A stretch of DNA of 64,000 nucleotides from Saccharothrix longispora (GTDB lineage Bacteria; Actinomycetota; Actinomycetes; Mycobacteriales; Pseudonocardiaceae), in NCBI RefSeq assembly GCF_030852425.1, contig NZ_NSDM01000001.1, forward strand, positions 992,001 through 1,056,000, read 5' to 3'. This document shows, piece by piece, positions 53,796 to 63,962 of this stretch (positions are counted from its first letter, which is position 1; the number at the start of each line of letters is the position of its first letter). Below the pieces are notes generated by a model, which worked only from the letters and a program-made list of their open reading frames with translations, searched no databases and was not told the origin of the DNA. The position numbers and the translations under genes were made by a program.

Positions 53796-54764
53796 TCAGA
53801 TCCGGGCTTCCACGCGGCGGCGGCGGGCGATCTCGGCCAGGACCACGCCGGCCGCCACCGAGGCGTTGAGGGACTCCACGCCCGCCGACATCGGGATCGA
53901 CACGGTCTGGTCGCACGTCTCGCGCACCAGCCGGGACAGGCCGCGGCCCTCCGAGCCGACCACCACGACGAGCGGGCCGGTCGCCAGCTCCAGGCCGTCC
54001 ACGTCCACGTCGCCGTCCGCGTCCAGGCCCACGACCATGAGCCCCGCCTCTGCCCATTCCTTGAGCTGGCGGGTCAGGTTGGTCGCCACCGCGATCGGCA
54101 TCCGCGCCGCCGTGCCCGCGCTGGTCCGCCACGCCACCGCCGTGATGCCCGCCGAACGGCGCTGCGGCAGCACGACCCCGTGCGCCCCGAACGCCGCCGC
54201 CGAGCGCACCACGGCGCCCAGGTTGCGCGGGTCCGTCACGCCGTCGAGCGCCACCAGCAGCGGCGGGTTGCCCGACTCGGTCGCGATCCTGAGCAGGTCG
54301 CGCGGCTCGGCGTACTCGTACGGCGGCACCTGGAGCCCGAGGCCCTGGTGCATCGCGCCGCCCGTGATGCGGTCCAGCTCGCCGCGCTGCACCTCCAGCA
54401 CGGAGATGCCCCGCGACGCCGCCAGCTGCACCGCCTCGGCGACCCGGTCGTCCGCGTCGATGCCCAGCGCCACGTACAGCGCCGTCGCCGGGATGCCCGC
54501 GCGCAGGCACTCCACCACGGGGTTGCGCCCGGCGACGGTCTCCGGCCCGGTCTCGGCGGCCCGGCGGCGCTGCGCGCGCTGCTGCTCGACCTTCGCGGTC
54601 GCGTTCGCCCGCTTGTACGCGGGGTGGTTGGGTCGTTCGGCCGCCTTCGGCGTCGGCCCCTTGCCCTGCAGGCCCTTGGACTTCTGCCCGCCGGAACCGA
54701 CGACCGCGCCCTTCTTGGAACCGGGGTTGCGCATAGCGCCACGGCGCTTGGAGTTACCAGCCAC
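53796..54764 (-). CDS. rlmB: 23S rRNA 2'-O-methyltransferase, RlmB/TrmH (SpoU) family
   Basis: A 322-residue SPOUT methyltransferase; RlmB methylates G2251 in the 23S peptidyl-transferase loop. Residues 1-75 are a basic, disordered extension common in actinobacteria. Then come the L30-like substrate-binding domain ([20 protein letters not shown]) and the knotted SAM domain ([60 protein letters not shown]). The start GTG 54764 is four bases after the cysS stop, so it is co-transcribed with cysS, like Rv3579c-Rv3580c. Confidence 0.9.
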   Translation of the reverse strand: MAGNSKRRGAMRNPGSKKGAVVGSGGQKSKGLQGKGPTPKAAERPNHPAYKRANATAKVEQQRAQRRRAAETGPETVAGRNPVVECLRAGIPATALYVALGIDADDRVAEAVQLAASRGISVLEVQRGELDRITGGAMHQGLGLQVPPYEYAEPRDLLRIATESGNPPLLVALDGVTDPRNLGAVVRSAAAFGAHGVVLPQRRSAGITAVAWRTSAGTAARMPIAVATNLTRQLKEWAEAGLMVVGLDADGDVDVDGLELATGPLVVVVGSEGRGLSRLVRETCDQTVSIPMSAGVESLNASVAAGVVLAEIARRRRVEARI

Positions 54765-54768
54765 GAGC

Positions 54769-56163
54769 TCAGTCGTCCTTCAAAGTCCACATCGGACCGT
54801 CGGGGGTGTCCTCGACGGCGATCCCGGCCAGGACCAGGCTGTCGCGCAGGGCATCGGCCCGTGCGAAGTCCCGGTCCTCGCGGGCCTGCTGCCGCTCTTC
54901 CAGCAGCCGCTCCACCAGCACGCCCAGCGCCTGCCGGCCCGCGCCGCCACCCGACGCCGCGTCGTGCCACCGCTCCGAGAGCGGGTCCAGCCCGAGCAGG
55001 CCGGTCATCGCCCGCACGGACGCCGCCGCGGCGCGCGCGCCCGGGTCGTCCCCGGACTCCAGGGCGGTGTTGCCCTCGCGCACCCGCCGGTGGATCGCGG
55101 CCAGCGCGCCCGGCGTGCCCATGTCGTCGTCCATCGACGCGACGAAGGTCTGCGACAGCGCGCCGTCGTCCTCCACCGCGCCGGTCCGCTCGACCACGCG
55201 CCGCAGGAACGACTCGATCCGCCGGTAGGCGGACACCGACTCGTCCAGCGCCTCGGGGGAGTACTCGATCGTCGACCGGTAGTGCGGGCCGACCAGGTAG
55301 TAGCGCAGCTCGGGCGCGCGCACCCGCTCCAGCATCGCCGGGATGGTCACGGTGTTGCCCAGCGACTTCGACATCTTCTCGCCGGACAGCGTCACCCAGG
55401 CGTTGTGCATCCAGTACTCGGCGAAGTGGTCGCCCGCCGCCCGCGACTGCGCCTGCTCGTTCTCGTGGTGCGGGAAGATCAGGTCGATGCCACCGCCGTG
55501 GATGTCGAACGACGACCCCAGGTAGGCGGTCGCCATCGCCGAGCACTCCAGGTGCCAGCCCGGACGTCCCGCGCCCCACGGCGTCGGCCACGACGGCTCA
55601 CCCGGCTTCGCGGCCTTCCACAGCGTGAAGTCGCGCGGGTCGCGCTTGCCCGTGGCCGCGGTCTCGCCCTGCTGCACGTCCGCGAGCTTCTGCCCGGACA
55701 GCGCCCCGTACTCGGGGAACGAGGTCACCGAGAAGTACACGTCGCCGTCGGCGGCGTACGCATGACCCTTCCCGATCAGCCGCTCCATCAGGTCGACCAT
55801 CTGCGTGACGTGGCCCGTCGCGCGCGGCGAGGCCGACGGCGGCAGGCAGCCCAGCGCGTCGTACGCGGCGTCGAACGCCCGCTCGTGCTCGTACGCCCAG
55901 TCCCACCACTGCCTGCCGTGCTCGGCGGCCTTGGTGAGGATCTTGTCGTCGACGTCGGTGACGTTGCGCACGAGGTGCACGGTCGAGCCGTCGCGGCCCA
56001 GCCAGCGGCGCAGCACGTCGAAGTTCAGGCCGCTGCGCACGTGCCCGATGTGCGGAACGCCCTGCACGGTGGCCCCACAGACGTAGATCGACGCCGTTCC
56101 GCTGACCTGCGGGACGAACTCCCGCATGGACCGGGTCGCGGTGTCGAAGAGGTGGAGGCTCAC
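54769..56163 (-). CDS. cysS: Cysteinyl-tRNA synthetase
   Basis: Charges tRNA(Cys). The 464-residue class I synthetase has the zinc cysteine C29, HIGH at 38-41, [14 protein letters not shown] (zinc and active site), [11 protein letters not shown], and the KMSKS loop [10 protein letters not shown]. Length and motifs are those of the protein-synthesis enzyme rather than the mycothiol ligase MshC: it has the full C-terminal anticodon-binding region and is linked to rlmB. It stands upstream of rlmB on the same strand. Confidence 0.94.
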   Translation of the reverse strand: MSLHLFDTATRSMREFVPQVSGTASIYVCGATVQGVPHIGHVRSGLNFDVLRRWLGRDGSTVHLVRNVTDVDDKILTKAAEHGRQWWDWAYEHERAFDAAYDALGCLPPSASPRATGHVTQMVDLMERLIGKGHAYAADGDVYFSVTSFPEYGALSGQKLADVQQGETAATGKRDPRDFTLWKAAKPGEPSWPTPWGAGRPGWHLECSAMATAYLGSSFDIHGGGIDLIFPHHENEQAQSRAAGDHFAEYWMHNAWVTLSGEKMSKSLGNTVTIPAMLERVRAPELRYYLVGPHYRSTIEYSPEALDESVSAYRRIESFLRRVVERTGAVEDDGALSQTFVASMDDDMGTPGALAAIHRRVREGNTALESGDDPGARAAAASVRAMTGLLGLDPLSERWHDAASGGGAGRQALGVLVERLLEERQQAREDRDFARADALRDSLVLAGIAVEDTPDGPMWTLKDD

Positions 56164-56208
56164 ACCGGAATGGTACGGGCGTTGACCAGAGGGGGTTGAA
56201 TCGACCGG

Positions 56209-56820
56209 TCAGATGTGCTTGCGGAGCACCTGCAGGAGGCCGTCCGGCCGAGCGGCCGTGGGCAGCGGGTCGACGATCTCGACGACGCAGCCGATCGCCG
56301 CCGCGCCCCCGTCCGCCTCGGGGCTGTCGCCGACCATCAACACCTCCGACGGGTGCACACCAAGCCGGTCGCAGGCGATGCGGAACAGCTTGGCGTCCGG
56401 CTTGGCGAAGCCCTCCTGGTACGAGAGCACGTACTCGTCCACGCGGGTGTCGACGCCGTGGCGGGCGAAGACGGCCCGGACGTCCCAGGCGATGTTGCTG
56501 ACGACGGCCGTCGGCAGCTCGGTGCCAAGCGCTTGCGCGGTGTCCGGGTAGGGCTGCCAGAACGGCGGGCTGCACAGGTTCTCGTAGAACGTCGCAGGGT
56601 CCGGCGCGCCGGCCTTGGCCAGCACGGCCAGGTGCATCTCCCGGTGGGCGACCGGGTCCAGGTCGCGCCGCTCCCACTCGTCGAGGGGGATGTCGAGCCC
56701 CTCGGCGACGCCGACGGGTGCGGTGAGCGCGCGCATCAGCTCGGCGTGCGCGGCCAGCGAGTCGTGCTCCAGCCGGAACAGCGTGCCGGAGAAGTCGAAG
56801 AGGACGGCGCGGATCGTCAC
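56209..56820 (-). CDS. HAD-superfamily hydrolase
   Basis: A 203-residue phosphatase-like protein of the HAD family with a helical cap. Motif I is FDFSGTLF, where the second catalytic aspartate (DxD) is a serine (D-F-S). Motif II is the VVSNIAWD serine, and motifs III/IV are KPDAKLF and VGDSPEADGGAA. D-F-S-G-T variants occur in several HAD hydrolases. GTG 56820 was chosen because TAGCGT lies seven bases upstream; an earlier start adds poorly conserved sequence. No equivalent sits between cysS and ispF in M. tuberculosis. Confidence 0.8.
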   Translation of the reverse strand: MTIRAVLFDFSGTLFRLEHDSLAAHAELMRALTAPVGVAEGLDIPLDEWERRDLDPVAHREMHLAVLAKAGAPDPATFYENLCSPPFWQPYPDTAQALGTELPTAVVSNIAWDVRAVFARHGVDTRVDEYVLSYQEGFAKPDAKLFRIACDRLGVHPSEVLMVGDSPEADGGAAAIGCVVEIVDPLPTAARPDGLLQVLRKHI

Positions 56821-56827
56821 CGGTGAG

Positions 56828-56833
56828 ACGCTA
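56828..56833 (-). promoter_or_regulatory. -10 element for leaderless HAD gene
   Basis: TAGCGT on the minus strand, exactly seven bases before GTG 56820. Confidence 0.45.
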
Positions 56834-57000
56834 CTGGTCTGGACCTCGGAGGTCTCGACTCGAACACGAACGGAGACCAGGGTCACGGACCGCTCGGGCG
56901 GCGTCGCCGGTGGCCTTCGTCGGCGCGAGCCGCACGACCCGGACCGCGCCGGTGGGGGTGATCCGACACGACCCCGGGCCGACGCGTCAGGGCAGCGGCG

Positions 57001-57474
57001 TCAGGACAGCGGCACGAGCAGGGCCGTCGCGACGGCGGCGATGCCCTCGCCGCGCCCGGTCAGGCCCAGGCCGTCCGTCGTCGTCCCGCTGACCGAGACG
57101 GGACCGCCCACGGCACCGGACAGGACCCGCTGGGCCTCGTCCCGGCGCTTGCCGACCTTCGGCGCGTTGCCGATGACCTGCACGGCGGCGTTGCCGACCC
57201 GGTAACCGGCCTCCTCGACCAGGCGCCGCGCCTCGGCCAGGAAGTCCACGCCGTGCCGCCCGGCCCACCGGGGGTCGCTCGTGCCGAACACCGCGCCCAG
57301 GTCGCCCAGACCCGCCGCCGACAGCAGCGCGTCGCACAGGGCGTGCGCGGCCACGTCGCCGTCCGAGTGCCCGGCGCAACCGTCCTCGCCGTCCCAGCGC
57401 AGGCCCACCAGCCAGCACTCCCGCCCGGCCTCGACCTGGTGCACGTCGGTGCCGATGCCGACCCTCGGGATCAC
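57001..57474 (-). CDS. ispF: 2-C-methyl-D-erythritol 2,4-cyclodiphosphate synthase
   Basis: Performs the cyclising step of the non-mevalonate isoprenoid pathway. The 157-residue trimeric enzyme has the zinc site D-x-H in GTDVHQV (near residue 9), the later metal histidine in [17 protein letters not shown], and the T-x-E/D-type ending [13 protein letters not shown]. It starts at GTG 57474, overlapping the ispD stop as GTGA. Confidence 0.94.
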   Translation of the reverse strand: MIPRVGIGTDVHQVEAGRECWLVGLRWDGEDGCAGHSDGDVAAHALCDALLSAAGLGDLGAVFGTSDPRWAGRHGVDFLAEARRLVEEAGYRVGNAAVQVIGNAPKVGKRRDEAQRVLSGAVGGPVSVSGTTTDGLGLTGRGEGIAAVATALLVPLS

Positions 57475-58172
57475 TGCGCTCCTCGTGCCGCCGACCCGAC
57501 CAGCAGCGCCTCGGCCACCGCCAGGTCGAACTTCGTGGTGATCTTCATGGCGTCCTGGTGACCGGGGACCGTGACGACCGGCACACCCATCCGCTCCACC
57601 AGGCCCGCGTCGTCGGTCGCGTGCAGGCCCGACCCGTGCGCGCGCAGCAGCACGGCCGCGTCGAAGCCCTGCGGGGTCTGCACCACGCGCAACGACGCCC
57701 GATCGGGTGTGTCGATGACGACACCTTCCGGGTCGACCCGCTTCACCGTGTCGGTGACCGGCAACACCGGGATGACCGCCGGGTGCCCGGCCGCGACGGC
57801 GTCGATCACGGCCCTGACCACCTCGGGAGGGGTGAACGCGCGGGCCGCGTCGTGGACCAGCACGATCGTGGTGCCGGGGATCTCGCGCACCGCGTGCTCC
57901 AGCGCGAGGCGCACCGAGTCCGAGCGCTCGGCGCCCCCCGGAAGCACGTGCACCGCCCCGCCGGCCTGGGCCAACGGGGCGGTGACGGTGTTCACAGTGG
58001 CCACATCGGACGGAGGAGCGGCGATCACGACGTGCCGCACGCCGGCCTCCAGGAGGCCGCGCACGGCACGTACCAGCAGCGGAACGCCGTCGACCGGCAC
58101 GAGCGCCTTGGGCATCCCGTAGCCCAGCCGCTCACCCCGGCCCGCCGCGGGCACGAGCGCGACAACACCCAT
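57471..58172 (-). CDS. ispD: 2-C-methyl-D-erythritol 4-phosphate cytidylyltransferase
   Basis: Adds CMP to methylerythritol phosphate in the non-mevalonate pathway. The 233-residue protein has the nucleotide-binding N-terminus [36 protein letters not shown] near 105, and [12 protein letters not shown] near 160. It lies between carD and ispF, as in M. tuberculosis, 30 bases after carD. Confidence 0.94.
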   Translation of the reverse strand: MGVVALVPAAGRGERLGYGMPKALVPVDGVPLLVRAVRGLLEAGVRHVVIAAPPSDVATVNTVTAPLAQAGGAVHVLPGGAERSDSVRLALEHAVREIPGTTIVLVHDAARAFTPPEVVRAVIDAVAAGHPAVIPVLPVTDTVKRVDPEGVVIDTPDRASLRVVQTPQGFDAAVLLRAHGSGLHATDDAGLVERMGVPVVTVPGHQDAMKITTKFDLAVAEALLVGSAARGAQ

Positions 58173-58202
58173 GTTCGCGGTGTCCGTGTGCGGGTCCGCC
58201 GG

Positions 58203-58691
58203 TCAGGAAGCGGTGGCGAGGACTTCGTCGAGGAGGACCTCGGCCTTGTCCTCGTCGGTGCCCTCGGCCAGCGCCAGTTCGCTAACCAGTATCTGTCGAG
58301 CCTTCGCCAGCATCCGCTTCTCACCAGCGGACAGTCCGCGATCCTTCTCGCGCCGCCAGAGGTCGCGCACCACTTCGGCCACCTTGTTCACGTCACCGGA
58401 CGCGAGCTTCTCCAGGTTGGCCTTGTACCGCCGCGACCAGTTGGTCGGCTCCTCCGTGTGGGGAGCACGCAAGACCTCGAAGACCCTGTCGAGACCCTCC
58501 TGGCCGACGACGTCACGCACGCCCACGATCTCGGCGTTGTCGGCGGGGACGCGAACCGTGAGGTCGCCCTGGGCGACCTTGAGGACGAGGTACTTCTTCT
58601 CCTCGCCCTTGATCACACGGGTCTCGATCGCTTCGATGAGGGCGGCACCGTGGTGCGGGTAGACGACGGTCTCTCCGACCTTGAAAACCAT
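58203..58691 (-). CDS. carD: RNA polymerase-binding transcription factor CarD
   Basis: Binds the RNA polymerase beta subunit and stabilises open promoter complexes, notably at rRNA promoters. The 162-residue protein has the N-terminal Tudor-like polymerase-interaction domain ([23 protein letters not shown]) and the helical C-terminal DNA-binding domain with the conserved tryptophan in [33 protein letters not shown] 58691 has AAGGGG about 12 bases upstream. A -10 TAGGAT lies 28-33 bases before the start. It matches Rv3583c. Confidence 0.96.
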   Translation of the reverse strand: MVFKVGETVVYPHHGAALIEAIETRVIKGEEKKYLVLKVAQGDLTVRVPADNAEIVGVRDVVGQEGLDRVFEVLRAPHTEEPTNWSRRYKANLEKLASGDVNKVAEVVRDLWRREKDRGLSAGEKRMLAKARQILVSELALAEGTDEDKAEVLLDEVLATAS

Positions 58692-58978
58692 GTGTCCTCT
58701 GCCCCTTTCGCTAACCCCATCCTAACACGACGGGCAATCCCCTCATCGGCGTCCGGAGATCGGTTAGCGCTGGTCAGGGCCGCGAGGGGGTTGACAAACC
58801 ACCCCGGTGCGTGCAACGGCCGAGGTCGATCTTGCTCCACTGTGGACGGGGGCGACGGCCTGCGAGGTACCACGTGCCGCCGAGTCGGCGGGTCCCCGTT
58901 AGGCTCCTCAACGGTGTCGGACCCGTTGTCACCGGGGACGACCCTGCCTGTCAGCACATCGGGAGGGATCGAGCAGCC
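58692..58978. promoter_or_regulatory. Divergent promoter region of carD and the LpqE-like gene
   Basis: The minus-strand TAGGAT (58724-58719) is a good carD -10. On the plus strand TTGACA (58791-58796) is a perfect -35 but lacks a good -10 at normal distance, and TAGGCT (58900-58905) is a -10 without a -35. No gene is seen in these 287 bases. Confidence 0.45.
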
Positions 58979-59782
58979 GTGGGTCGCGCACACCAGAAGT
59001 CCGCAGCGCCTCGCCGCCTGGCCGTCGTGGCCGCGCTGGCGACGGGACTCGGTCTGTTCGCCGCAGGCTGCGGCGCGGGGCAGATCACCCAGACCGACCA
59101 GCAGGTCGCCGCGGTGAACGGGGCCAGCGGCCAGGCGGGCGTGATCACCGTCCGGGACGCGCAGTTCCTGTTCCCCGCCGAGCACGGCGCGTACGAGGAG
59201 GGCGACGACGCCCAGATCGTGGTCGTGATCGCCAACAACGGCACCGAGGCGGACAGGCTGCTGGCCGTGACCAGCGAGTCCGCCGACCCGGCGCAGATCG
59301 AGGGCGACGTCGAGCTGGAGCCCGGCTCGTCCATCCTGGGCGGTGGCGACCCCGGCACCGCCGGCGACGGCGAGACGTCCTCGGTGAAGCCGACCTCCTC
59401 GTCGGTGAGCCCGACCTCCGGTTCGTCGGCCCCGTCGTCGGGCTCGGTCTCGACGACCGGTTCCGCGTCGTCCACCGGTTCCGCGTCCGGTTCCGCCACG
59501 ACCACGACCGGTTCGCCCACGCCCGACCCGTCGGTCACCACCACGACGGGCGGCAACACCTCGATCTCGAACCCGCCGACGACCTCGGGCAAGAACCCGT
59601 CGTCGGCCGAGCCGGTCGAGCCGGGGCAGGTCAGGATCGTGCTGAAGAACCTGAAGAAGACCCTGCGGCCGGGCGAGACGATCCGGGTCACGTTCCTGTT
59701 CGAGAAGGCGGGCGAGGTGACGCTGGAGCTGCCGATCGGCGCGACCTCCGAGCCGCGCGAGGACGCGCCGTCCGGGCACTGA
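58979..59782 (+). CDS. LpqE-like lipoprotein with low-complexity insertion
   Basis: A 267-residue lipoprotein (lipobox AAGC, C31). Position and orientation between carD and radA match LpqE (Rv3584). Residues about 50-110 and 215-255 look like the two halves of one beta-sandwich domain: VRDAQFLFP and VVIANNGTEADRL, then RPGETIRVTFLFEKAGEVTLELPI, as in PCuAC-type copper-chaperone-like folds. They are separated by about 85 residues rich in Ser, Thr, Gly and Pro. The function is unknown. The start GTG 58979 has GGGAGG about 13 bases upstream. Confidence 0.78.
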   Translation: MGRAHQKSAAPRRLAVVAALATGLGLFAAGCGAGQITQTDQQVAAVNGASGQAGVITVRDAQFLFPAEHGAYEEGDDAQIVVVIANNGTEADRLLAVTSESADPAQIEGDVELEPGSSILGGGDPGTAGDGETSSVKPTSSSVSPTSGSSAPSSGSVSTTGSASSTGSASGSATTTTGSPTPDPSVTTTTGGNTSISNPPTTSGKNPSSAEPVEPGQVRIVLKNLKKTLRPGETIRVTFLFEKAGEVTLELPIGATSEPREDAPSGH

Positions 59783-59852
59783 ACCGGCGCTGACGGCGGT
59801 TCGCCACCCGTTCGGGTGGAGCCTCCGGCCGCGAGCCGCGAGCATCCGACGT

Positions 59853-59887
59853 CCACAGGGGTCCCCCGTCCAGGGGGACCCCTGTGG
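59853..59887 (+). terminator. Hairpin terminator after the lipoprotein gene
   Basis: A perfect 15-bp stem (CCACAGGGGTCCCCC and complement) with a 5-base loop, 70 bases after the stop and about 108 bases before radA. Confidence 0.85.
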
Positions 59888-59980
59888 TCGATTCCGCCGG
59901 CGGACACCGACGACCCCGGGTCGTCGGCCGCGCGGCTGTGGACAACCGGTGTGCCGGGCGACCCTGTCGGGGGCGGCGGC

Positions 59981-59986
59981 TAGCCT
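59981..59986 (+). promoter_or_regulatory. -10 element for leaderless radA
   Basis: TAGCCT with eight bases before GTG 59995, and no ribosome-binding site. Confidence 0.45.
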
Positions 59987-59994
59987 GCCTCACC

Positions 59995-61359
59995 GTGGCG
60001 AAGACAGTGCGTGCGGCCAAGCCCACCTACCGGTGCGCCGAGTGCGGGCACGAGGTGGCGAAGTGGGTCGGCCGCTGCCCCGAGTGCCAGGCCTGGGGCA
60101 CGGTCGAGGAGCGGGGCGCCCCGGCTCCCGCGCGCTTCCTCGCCGGCACGCCCAGCAGCGCGGCCCGGCCCATCGCGCAGGTCGACGTCGAGTCCGCCCG
60201 CGCCGTCCCGACCGGCGTCGGGGAGCTCGACCGGGTGCTCGGCGGCGGTCTCGTGCCGGGCGCGGTCGTCCTCCTCGCGGGTGAACCCGGGGTCGGCAAG
60301 TCGACGCTGCTGCTGGAGGTCGCGCACCAGTGGGCGTCCTCGGGCAGCCGGTGCCTCTACGTCACCGGTGAGGAGTCGGCCGGTCAGGTGCGGCTGCGCG
60401 CCGACCGGACCGGGAACCTCCACGAGGAGATCTACCTGGCCGCCGAGAGCGACATCTCCGCCGTCCTCGGGCAGGTCGACGCGGTCAAACCGGGCATGCT
60501 GATCGTCGACTCCGTGCAGACGATGTCCTCCCCGAGCGTGGACGGCACGCCGGGCGGCGTCAGCCAGGTCCGCGCCGTCACGTCCGGCCTGATCGCGGTG
60601 GCCAAGGAGCGCAACCTGCCGATCGTGCTGGTGGGCCACGTCACGAAGGAGGGCTCGGTCGCCGGTCCGCGCGTCCTGGAGCACCTGGTGGACGTGGTGC
60701 TCCAGTTCGAGGGTGACCGGCACTCCTCGCTGCGGCTGCTGCGCGGCATCAAGAACCGGTACGGCGCGGCCGACGAGGTGGGCTGCTTCGAGCTGCGCGA
60801 CGACGGCATCGTGGGCGTGCCCGACCCGTCCGGGCTGTTCCTGAACCGGCGCGAGCAGGCGGTGTCCGGCACCGCGGTCACCGTGGTGGTGGAGGGCAAG
60901 CGGCCGATGCTGGGCGAGGTGCAGGCGCTGGTGGCGCCCACCGCCCTGCCCGCGCCCCGGCGCGCGGTGAGCGGGCTGGACTCGGCCCGCCTGGCGATGG
61001 TCCTCGCGGTGCTGGAGAAGCGCGGCAAGGTCGCGCTCGGCAACAAGGACGTGTTCACCGCGACGGTCGGCGGCATGCGGCTCACCGAGCCCGCCGTGGA
61101 CCTCGCGGTGGCGTTGGCGGTCGCCTCGGCCGCCATCGACGTCCCGCTGCCGCACGACCTGGTCGTCGTGGGCGAGGTCGGCCTGTCCGGCGAGCTGCGC
61201 CGCGTCAACGGCGTCGGTCGCAGGCTCAGCGAGGCGGCCCGGCTCGGCTACACCAAGGCCCTGGTGCCGCCGGACGCCGGGAAGCTGCCCCCGGAGACCC
61301 GCGCCCTGGTCGCCAACGACCTGTTCGAGGCCCTCCAGCTGCTCAAGCTCAAGAAGTGA
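59995..61359 (+). CDS. radA: DNA repair ATPase RadA (Sms)
   Basis: A RecA-related ATPase that processes recombination intermediates and drives branch migration. The 454-residue protein has the N-terminal zinc finger C14-x2-C17-x10-C28-x2-C31, Walker [10 protein letters not shown] near residue 98, the RadA-specific KNRYG motif ([12 protein letters not shown]) near 252, and a C-terminal Lon-protease-like domain. The start GTG 59995 fits a leaderless transcript. In M. tuberculosis disA follows directly; here a strong terminator and an unrelated gene follow. Confidence 0.94.
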   Translation: MAKTVRAAKPTYRCAECGHEVAKWVGRCPECQAWGTVEERGAPAPARFLAGTPSSAARPIAQVDVESARAVPTGVGELDRVLGGGLVPGAVVLLAGEPGVGKSTLLLEVAHQWASSGSRCLYVTGEESAGQVRLRADRTGNLHEEIYLAAESDISAVLGQVDAVKPGMLIVDSVQTMSSPSVDGTPGGVSQVRAVTSGLIAVAKERNLPIVLVGHVTKEGSVAGPRVLEHLVDVVLQFEGDRHSSLRLLRGIKNRYGAADEVGCFELRDDGIVGVPDPSGLFLNRREQAVSGTAVTVVVEGKRPMLGEVQALVAPTALPAPRRAVSGLDSARLAMVLAVLEKRGKVALGNKDVFTATVGGMRLTEPAVDLAVALAVASAAIDVPLPHDLVVVGEVGLSGELRRVNGVGRRLSEAARLGYTKALVPPDAGKLPPETRALVANDLFEALQLLKLKK

Positions 61360-61395
61360 CGAACGGCCCCCACCGGGCGGTGGGGGCCGTTCGTC
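61358..61395. terminator. Bidirectional hairpin terminator after radA
   Basis: A perfect 17-bp stem (GACGAACGGCCCCCACC and complement) with a GGGC loop overlaps the last two bases of the radA stop and lies 32 bases beyond the stop of the convergent gene. Confidence 0.9.
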
Positions 61396-61427
61396 GGGAC
61401 GCACCCGGCAGCGCCTGCCGGGACGGC

Positions 61428-63962
61428 CTACTTGGACGCCGCGAGCAGCTGCGCGCAGCGGATCAGGCCCAGGTGGCTGTACGCCTGGGGGTGGTTGCCC
61501 AGGGAGCGCTCCGCGATGGGGTCGTACTCCTCGGGCAGCAGGCCGGTGGGGCCGGCCGCGTCGACCATCTGGGCGAACAGCTCCTCGGCCTCGGTGCGAC
61601 GGCCGGTGAGCAGGTAGGACTCGATCATCCACGCCGCGCAGAGGTGGAAGCCGCCCTCGTCGCCGGGCAGGCCGTCGTCGCGCCGGTAGCGGTAGACGGT
61701 GGACCCGGAGCGCAGTTCGGCCTCGATCGCCGTCACGGTGGCCTGGAAGCGGTCGTCGGCGGGGTCGATCAGGCCGGACAGGCCGACGTGCAGGGAGGCG
61801 GCGTCGAGGTCGTCGCCGTCGTAGGCGGTGGTGAACGACTGCGCTTCCTCGCTCCAGCCGTGCTTGAGCACGTCGCCCGCGATGGTGTCGCGCAGCACCG
61901 GCCACGACGGGTCGACGTCGCGCCCGTAGGTCTCGGCGAGCCGCACCGCCCGGTCCAGCGTCACCCAGCACATGACCTTGGAGTACACGTGGTGGCGCGG
62001 CGCGTGCCGCTCCTCCCAGATGCCGTGGTCGGGCTCGTGCCAGCGGCGGGCGACCGCCTCGGCCATCGCCTGCACCATCAGCCAGTCCTGGTCGGTGAGC
62101 GTGCCGCGGGCCGCGGCGAGCTGCACCACCAGGTCGACGACCGGGCCGAACACGTCCAGCTGGACCTGCTGGTTGGCCAGGTTGCCGACGCGCACGGGGC
62201 GTGAGCCCGCGTAGCCCGGCAGGGTGTCGATGACCGCTTCCGCGCCCAGCATGGTGCCGTGGAGCGTGTAGAGCGGGTGCAGGCGCTCGGGGCCGGGCAG
62301 CGTGGCCAGCACGCCGTGCACCCAGCCCAGGAAGGCCTCGGCCTCGCTCGTGGAGCCGACGGAGACCAGGGCCTGCGCGGTGAGCGCGGCGTCGCGCAGC
62401 CAGCAGTACCGGTAGTCCCAGTTGCGGATGCCGCCCAGCTCCTCCGGCAGCGAGGTGGTCGCGGCGGCCATGATCGCGCCGGTGTCGTGGTGCACCAGGC
62501 CCTTCAGCGTCAGGGCGGAGCGCACGACGAGGTCCGGTTCGACGGCGGGCACCTTGAGCGTGGCCGCCCAGTCCGACCAGTACGAGCCCGCGCGGGCGCG
62601 GCGCTCGGCCTCGCCCAGGGTGGCCTCGGACAGGTCGTCGGTGCCGCAGCGCAGCTCCAGCAGGATCGGCGCGCCCTCGCGGGGCCGGACGACCGCGGTG
62701 GCGGTCTCCTGCTGGCCGTCGGAGGTGATCTGCCAGTCCACGCCGGGGGAGCGCAGCACCATCGGGTCCGAGGTGCCGACCACGCGCAGGCCGTCGCGCT
62801 CGCGCAGCAACCTGACCGGCACCTGCCCGAACTCCGGGCGCGGCGCGAAGGTGATCACCGCGTTGGTCGAGCCGGAGATGCGCCGCACCAGGTCGGTGCG
62901 GTGCGAGGCCAGGTCGTGGTCGAGGTAGTCCGTGACGAGCAGCCGTGACCAGCGGGTCTCCACGATCATCGTGCCGGGCACGTAGCGCTGGCCCAGCGGC
63001 AGCGACCCGTGCTCGGGCTTGATCGAGAAGTGCCCGGCCGAGGGGCCGCCGAGCAGGTCGGCGAACACCGCCGCCGAGTCCGGCTCCGGGTGGCACAGCC
63101 AGTTCACCCGCGCGTCGGGGGTGAGCAGCGCGACGGACCGCTCGTTGGCGAGCATGGTCAGCCGCTCGATCGGCACGGCCTGGTCGCCGTGCAGCCACGC
63201 CCGGCGCTCCTCCAGCAGGAACGCCAGCACCGTGGCGACGTCGTTCGGGTCGCCGACGAAGTACTCGGCCAGCGACTCGCCCTCGCCGACCTTGATGCCG
63301 ACGTCCGGACCGGCGAGCCGGGCGAACGCCTTCTCGTCGGTCACGTCGTCGCCGACGAACACGGCCGCGGTGGCCGACGCGCGGTGCCGCAGGACGTCGA
63401 GGGCGTGGCCCTTGTCCGTCTGCACCACGGCCAGCTCGATCACCGCCTTGCCCTCGGTGACCTGCACGCCGTCCCGGGTCGCGGGACCGGTGCGCACGGC
63501 GTCCAGAACCCGCTCCCCCACGGAGGGCTCGGCACGCCGCACGTGCACCGCGATGCTCGCGGGTTTCACTTCGAGGCCGACGCCCTCGTGCCCGGCGACG
63601 ACCTCCTCCAACTCGGTTTCCAAACGGCGGTGCAGCGCTCGCGCGTCGGCGTCGAGCGCGTGCACGAAGCCGACGTCGAACTCCGAGCCGTGCGAACCGA
63701 CCAGGTGCACCTCGGACGGCAGGCGCGACAACGTCGCCAGGTCGCGCAGCGCGCGCCCGGAGATCACCGCGGTCGTCGTCTCGTGCAGACCGGCCAGCGA
63801 GCGCAGCGCGCCCACCGACTCGGGCAGCGGGCGCGCGTCCTCGGGGTTCGCCACGATCGGAGCCAATGTCCCGTCGTAGTCGCAGGCGACCAGCAGGCGC
63901 GGTGTGCGCGCCAGCTGCACGATCGCACGACGAAGTTCGGCGGGGAGGGCCTCGGCGGTCAA
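61428..63962 (-). CDS. Trehalose-phosphatase and GH15 glycosidase fusion
   Basis: An 844-residue two-domain enzyme. Residues 1-250 are an OtsB-type HAD phosphatase: D28-Y-D30-G-T, then SGRALRDL, GSHGSEFDVG and GDDVTDEKAF, which should turn trehalose-6-phosphate into trehalose. Residues about 265-840 are a glycoside hydrolase 15 module (RNWDYRYCWLRDAALT, EEYDPIAERSLGNHPQAYSHLGLI), related to actinobacterial trehalases. The start is TTG 63962, with GAGGAGGGG five bases upstream. Together the modules could dephosphorylate and then split trehalose. Whether the GH15 part is active on trehalose is inferred. Confidence 0.87.
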   Translation of the reverse strand: MTAEALPAELRRAIVQLARTPRLLVACDYDGTLAPIVANPEDARPLPESVGALRSLAGLHETTTAVISGRALRDLATLSRLPSEVHLVGSHGSEFDVGFVHALDADARALHRRLETELEEVVAGHEGVGLEVKPASIAVHVRRAEPSVGERVLDAVRTGPATRDGVQVTEGKAVIELAVVQTDKGHALDVLRHRASATAAVFVGDDVTDEKAFARLAGPDVGIKVGEGESLAEYFVGDPNDVATVLAFLLEERRAWLHGDQAVPIERLTMLANERSVALLTPDARVNWLCHPEPDSAAVFADLLGGPSAGHFSIKPEHGSLPLGQRYVPGTMIVETRWSRLLVTDYLDHDLASHRTDLVRRISGSTNAVITFAPRPEFGQVPVRLLRERDGLRVVGTSDPMVLRSPGVDWQITSDGQQETATAVVRPREGAPILLELRCGTDDLSEATLGEAERRARAGSYWSDWAATLKVPAVEPDLVVRSALTLKGLVHHDTGAIMAAATTSLPEELGGIRNWDYRYCWLRDAALTAQALVSVGSTSEAEAFLGWVHGVLATLPGPERLHPLYTLHGTMLGAEAVIDTLPGYAGSRPVRVGNLANQQVQLDVFGPVVDLVVQLAAARGTLTDQDWLMVQAMAEAVARRWHEPDHGIWEERHAPRHHVYSKVMCWVTLDRAVRLAETYGRDVDPSWPVLRDTIAGDVLKHGWSEEAQSFTTAYDGDDLDAASLHVGLSGLIDPADDRFQATVTAIEAELRSGSTVYRYRRDDGLPGDEGGFHLCAAWMIESYLLTGRRTEAEELFAQMVDAAGPTGLLPEEYDPIAERSLGNHPQAYSHLGLIRCAQLLAASK

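Noticed and set aside
56525-56538. AAGCGCTTGCGC in the HAD gene as another LacI operator
   Set aside because: It is inside coding sequence far from any promoter and lacks the full GCAAR-N2-YTTGC form.
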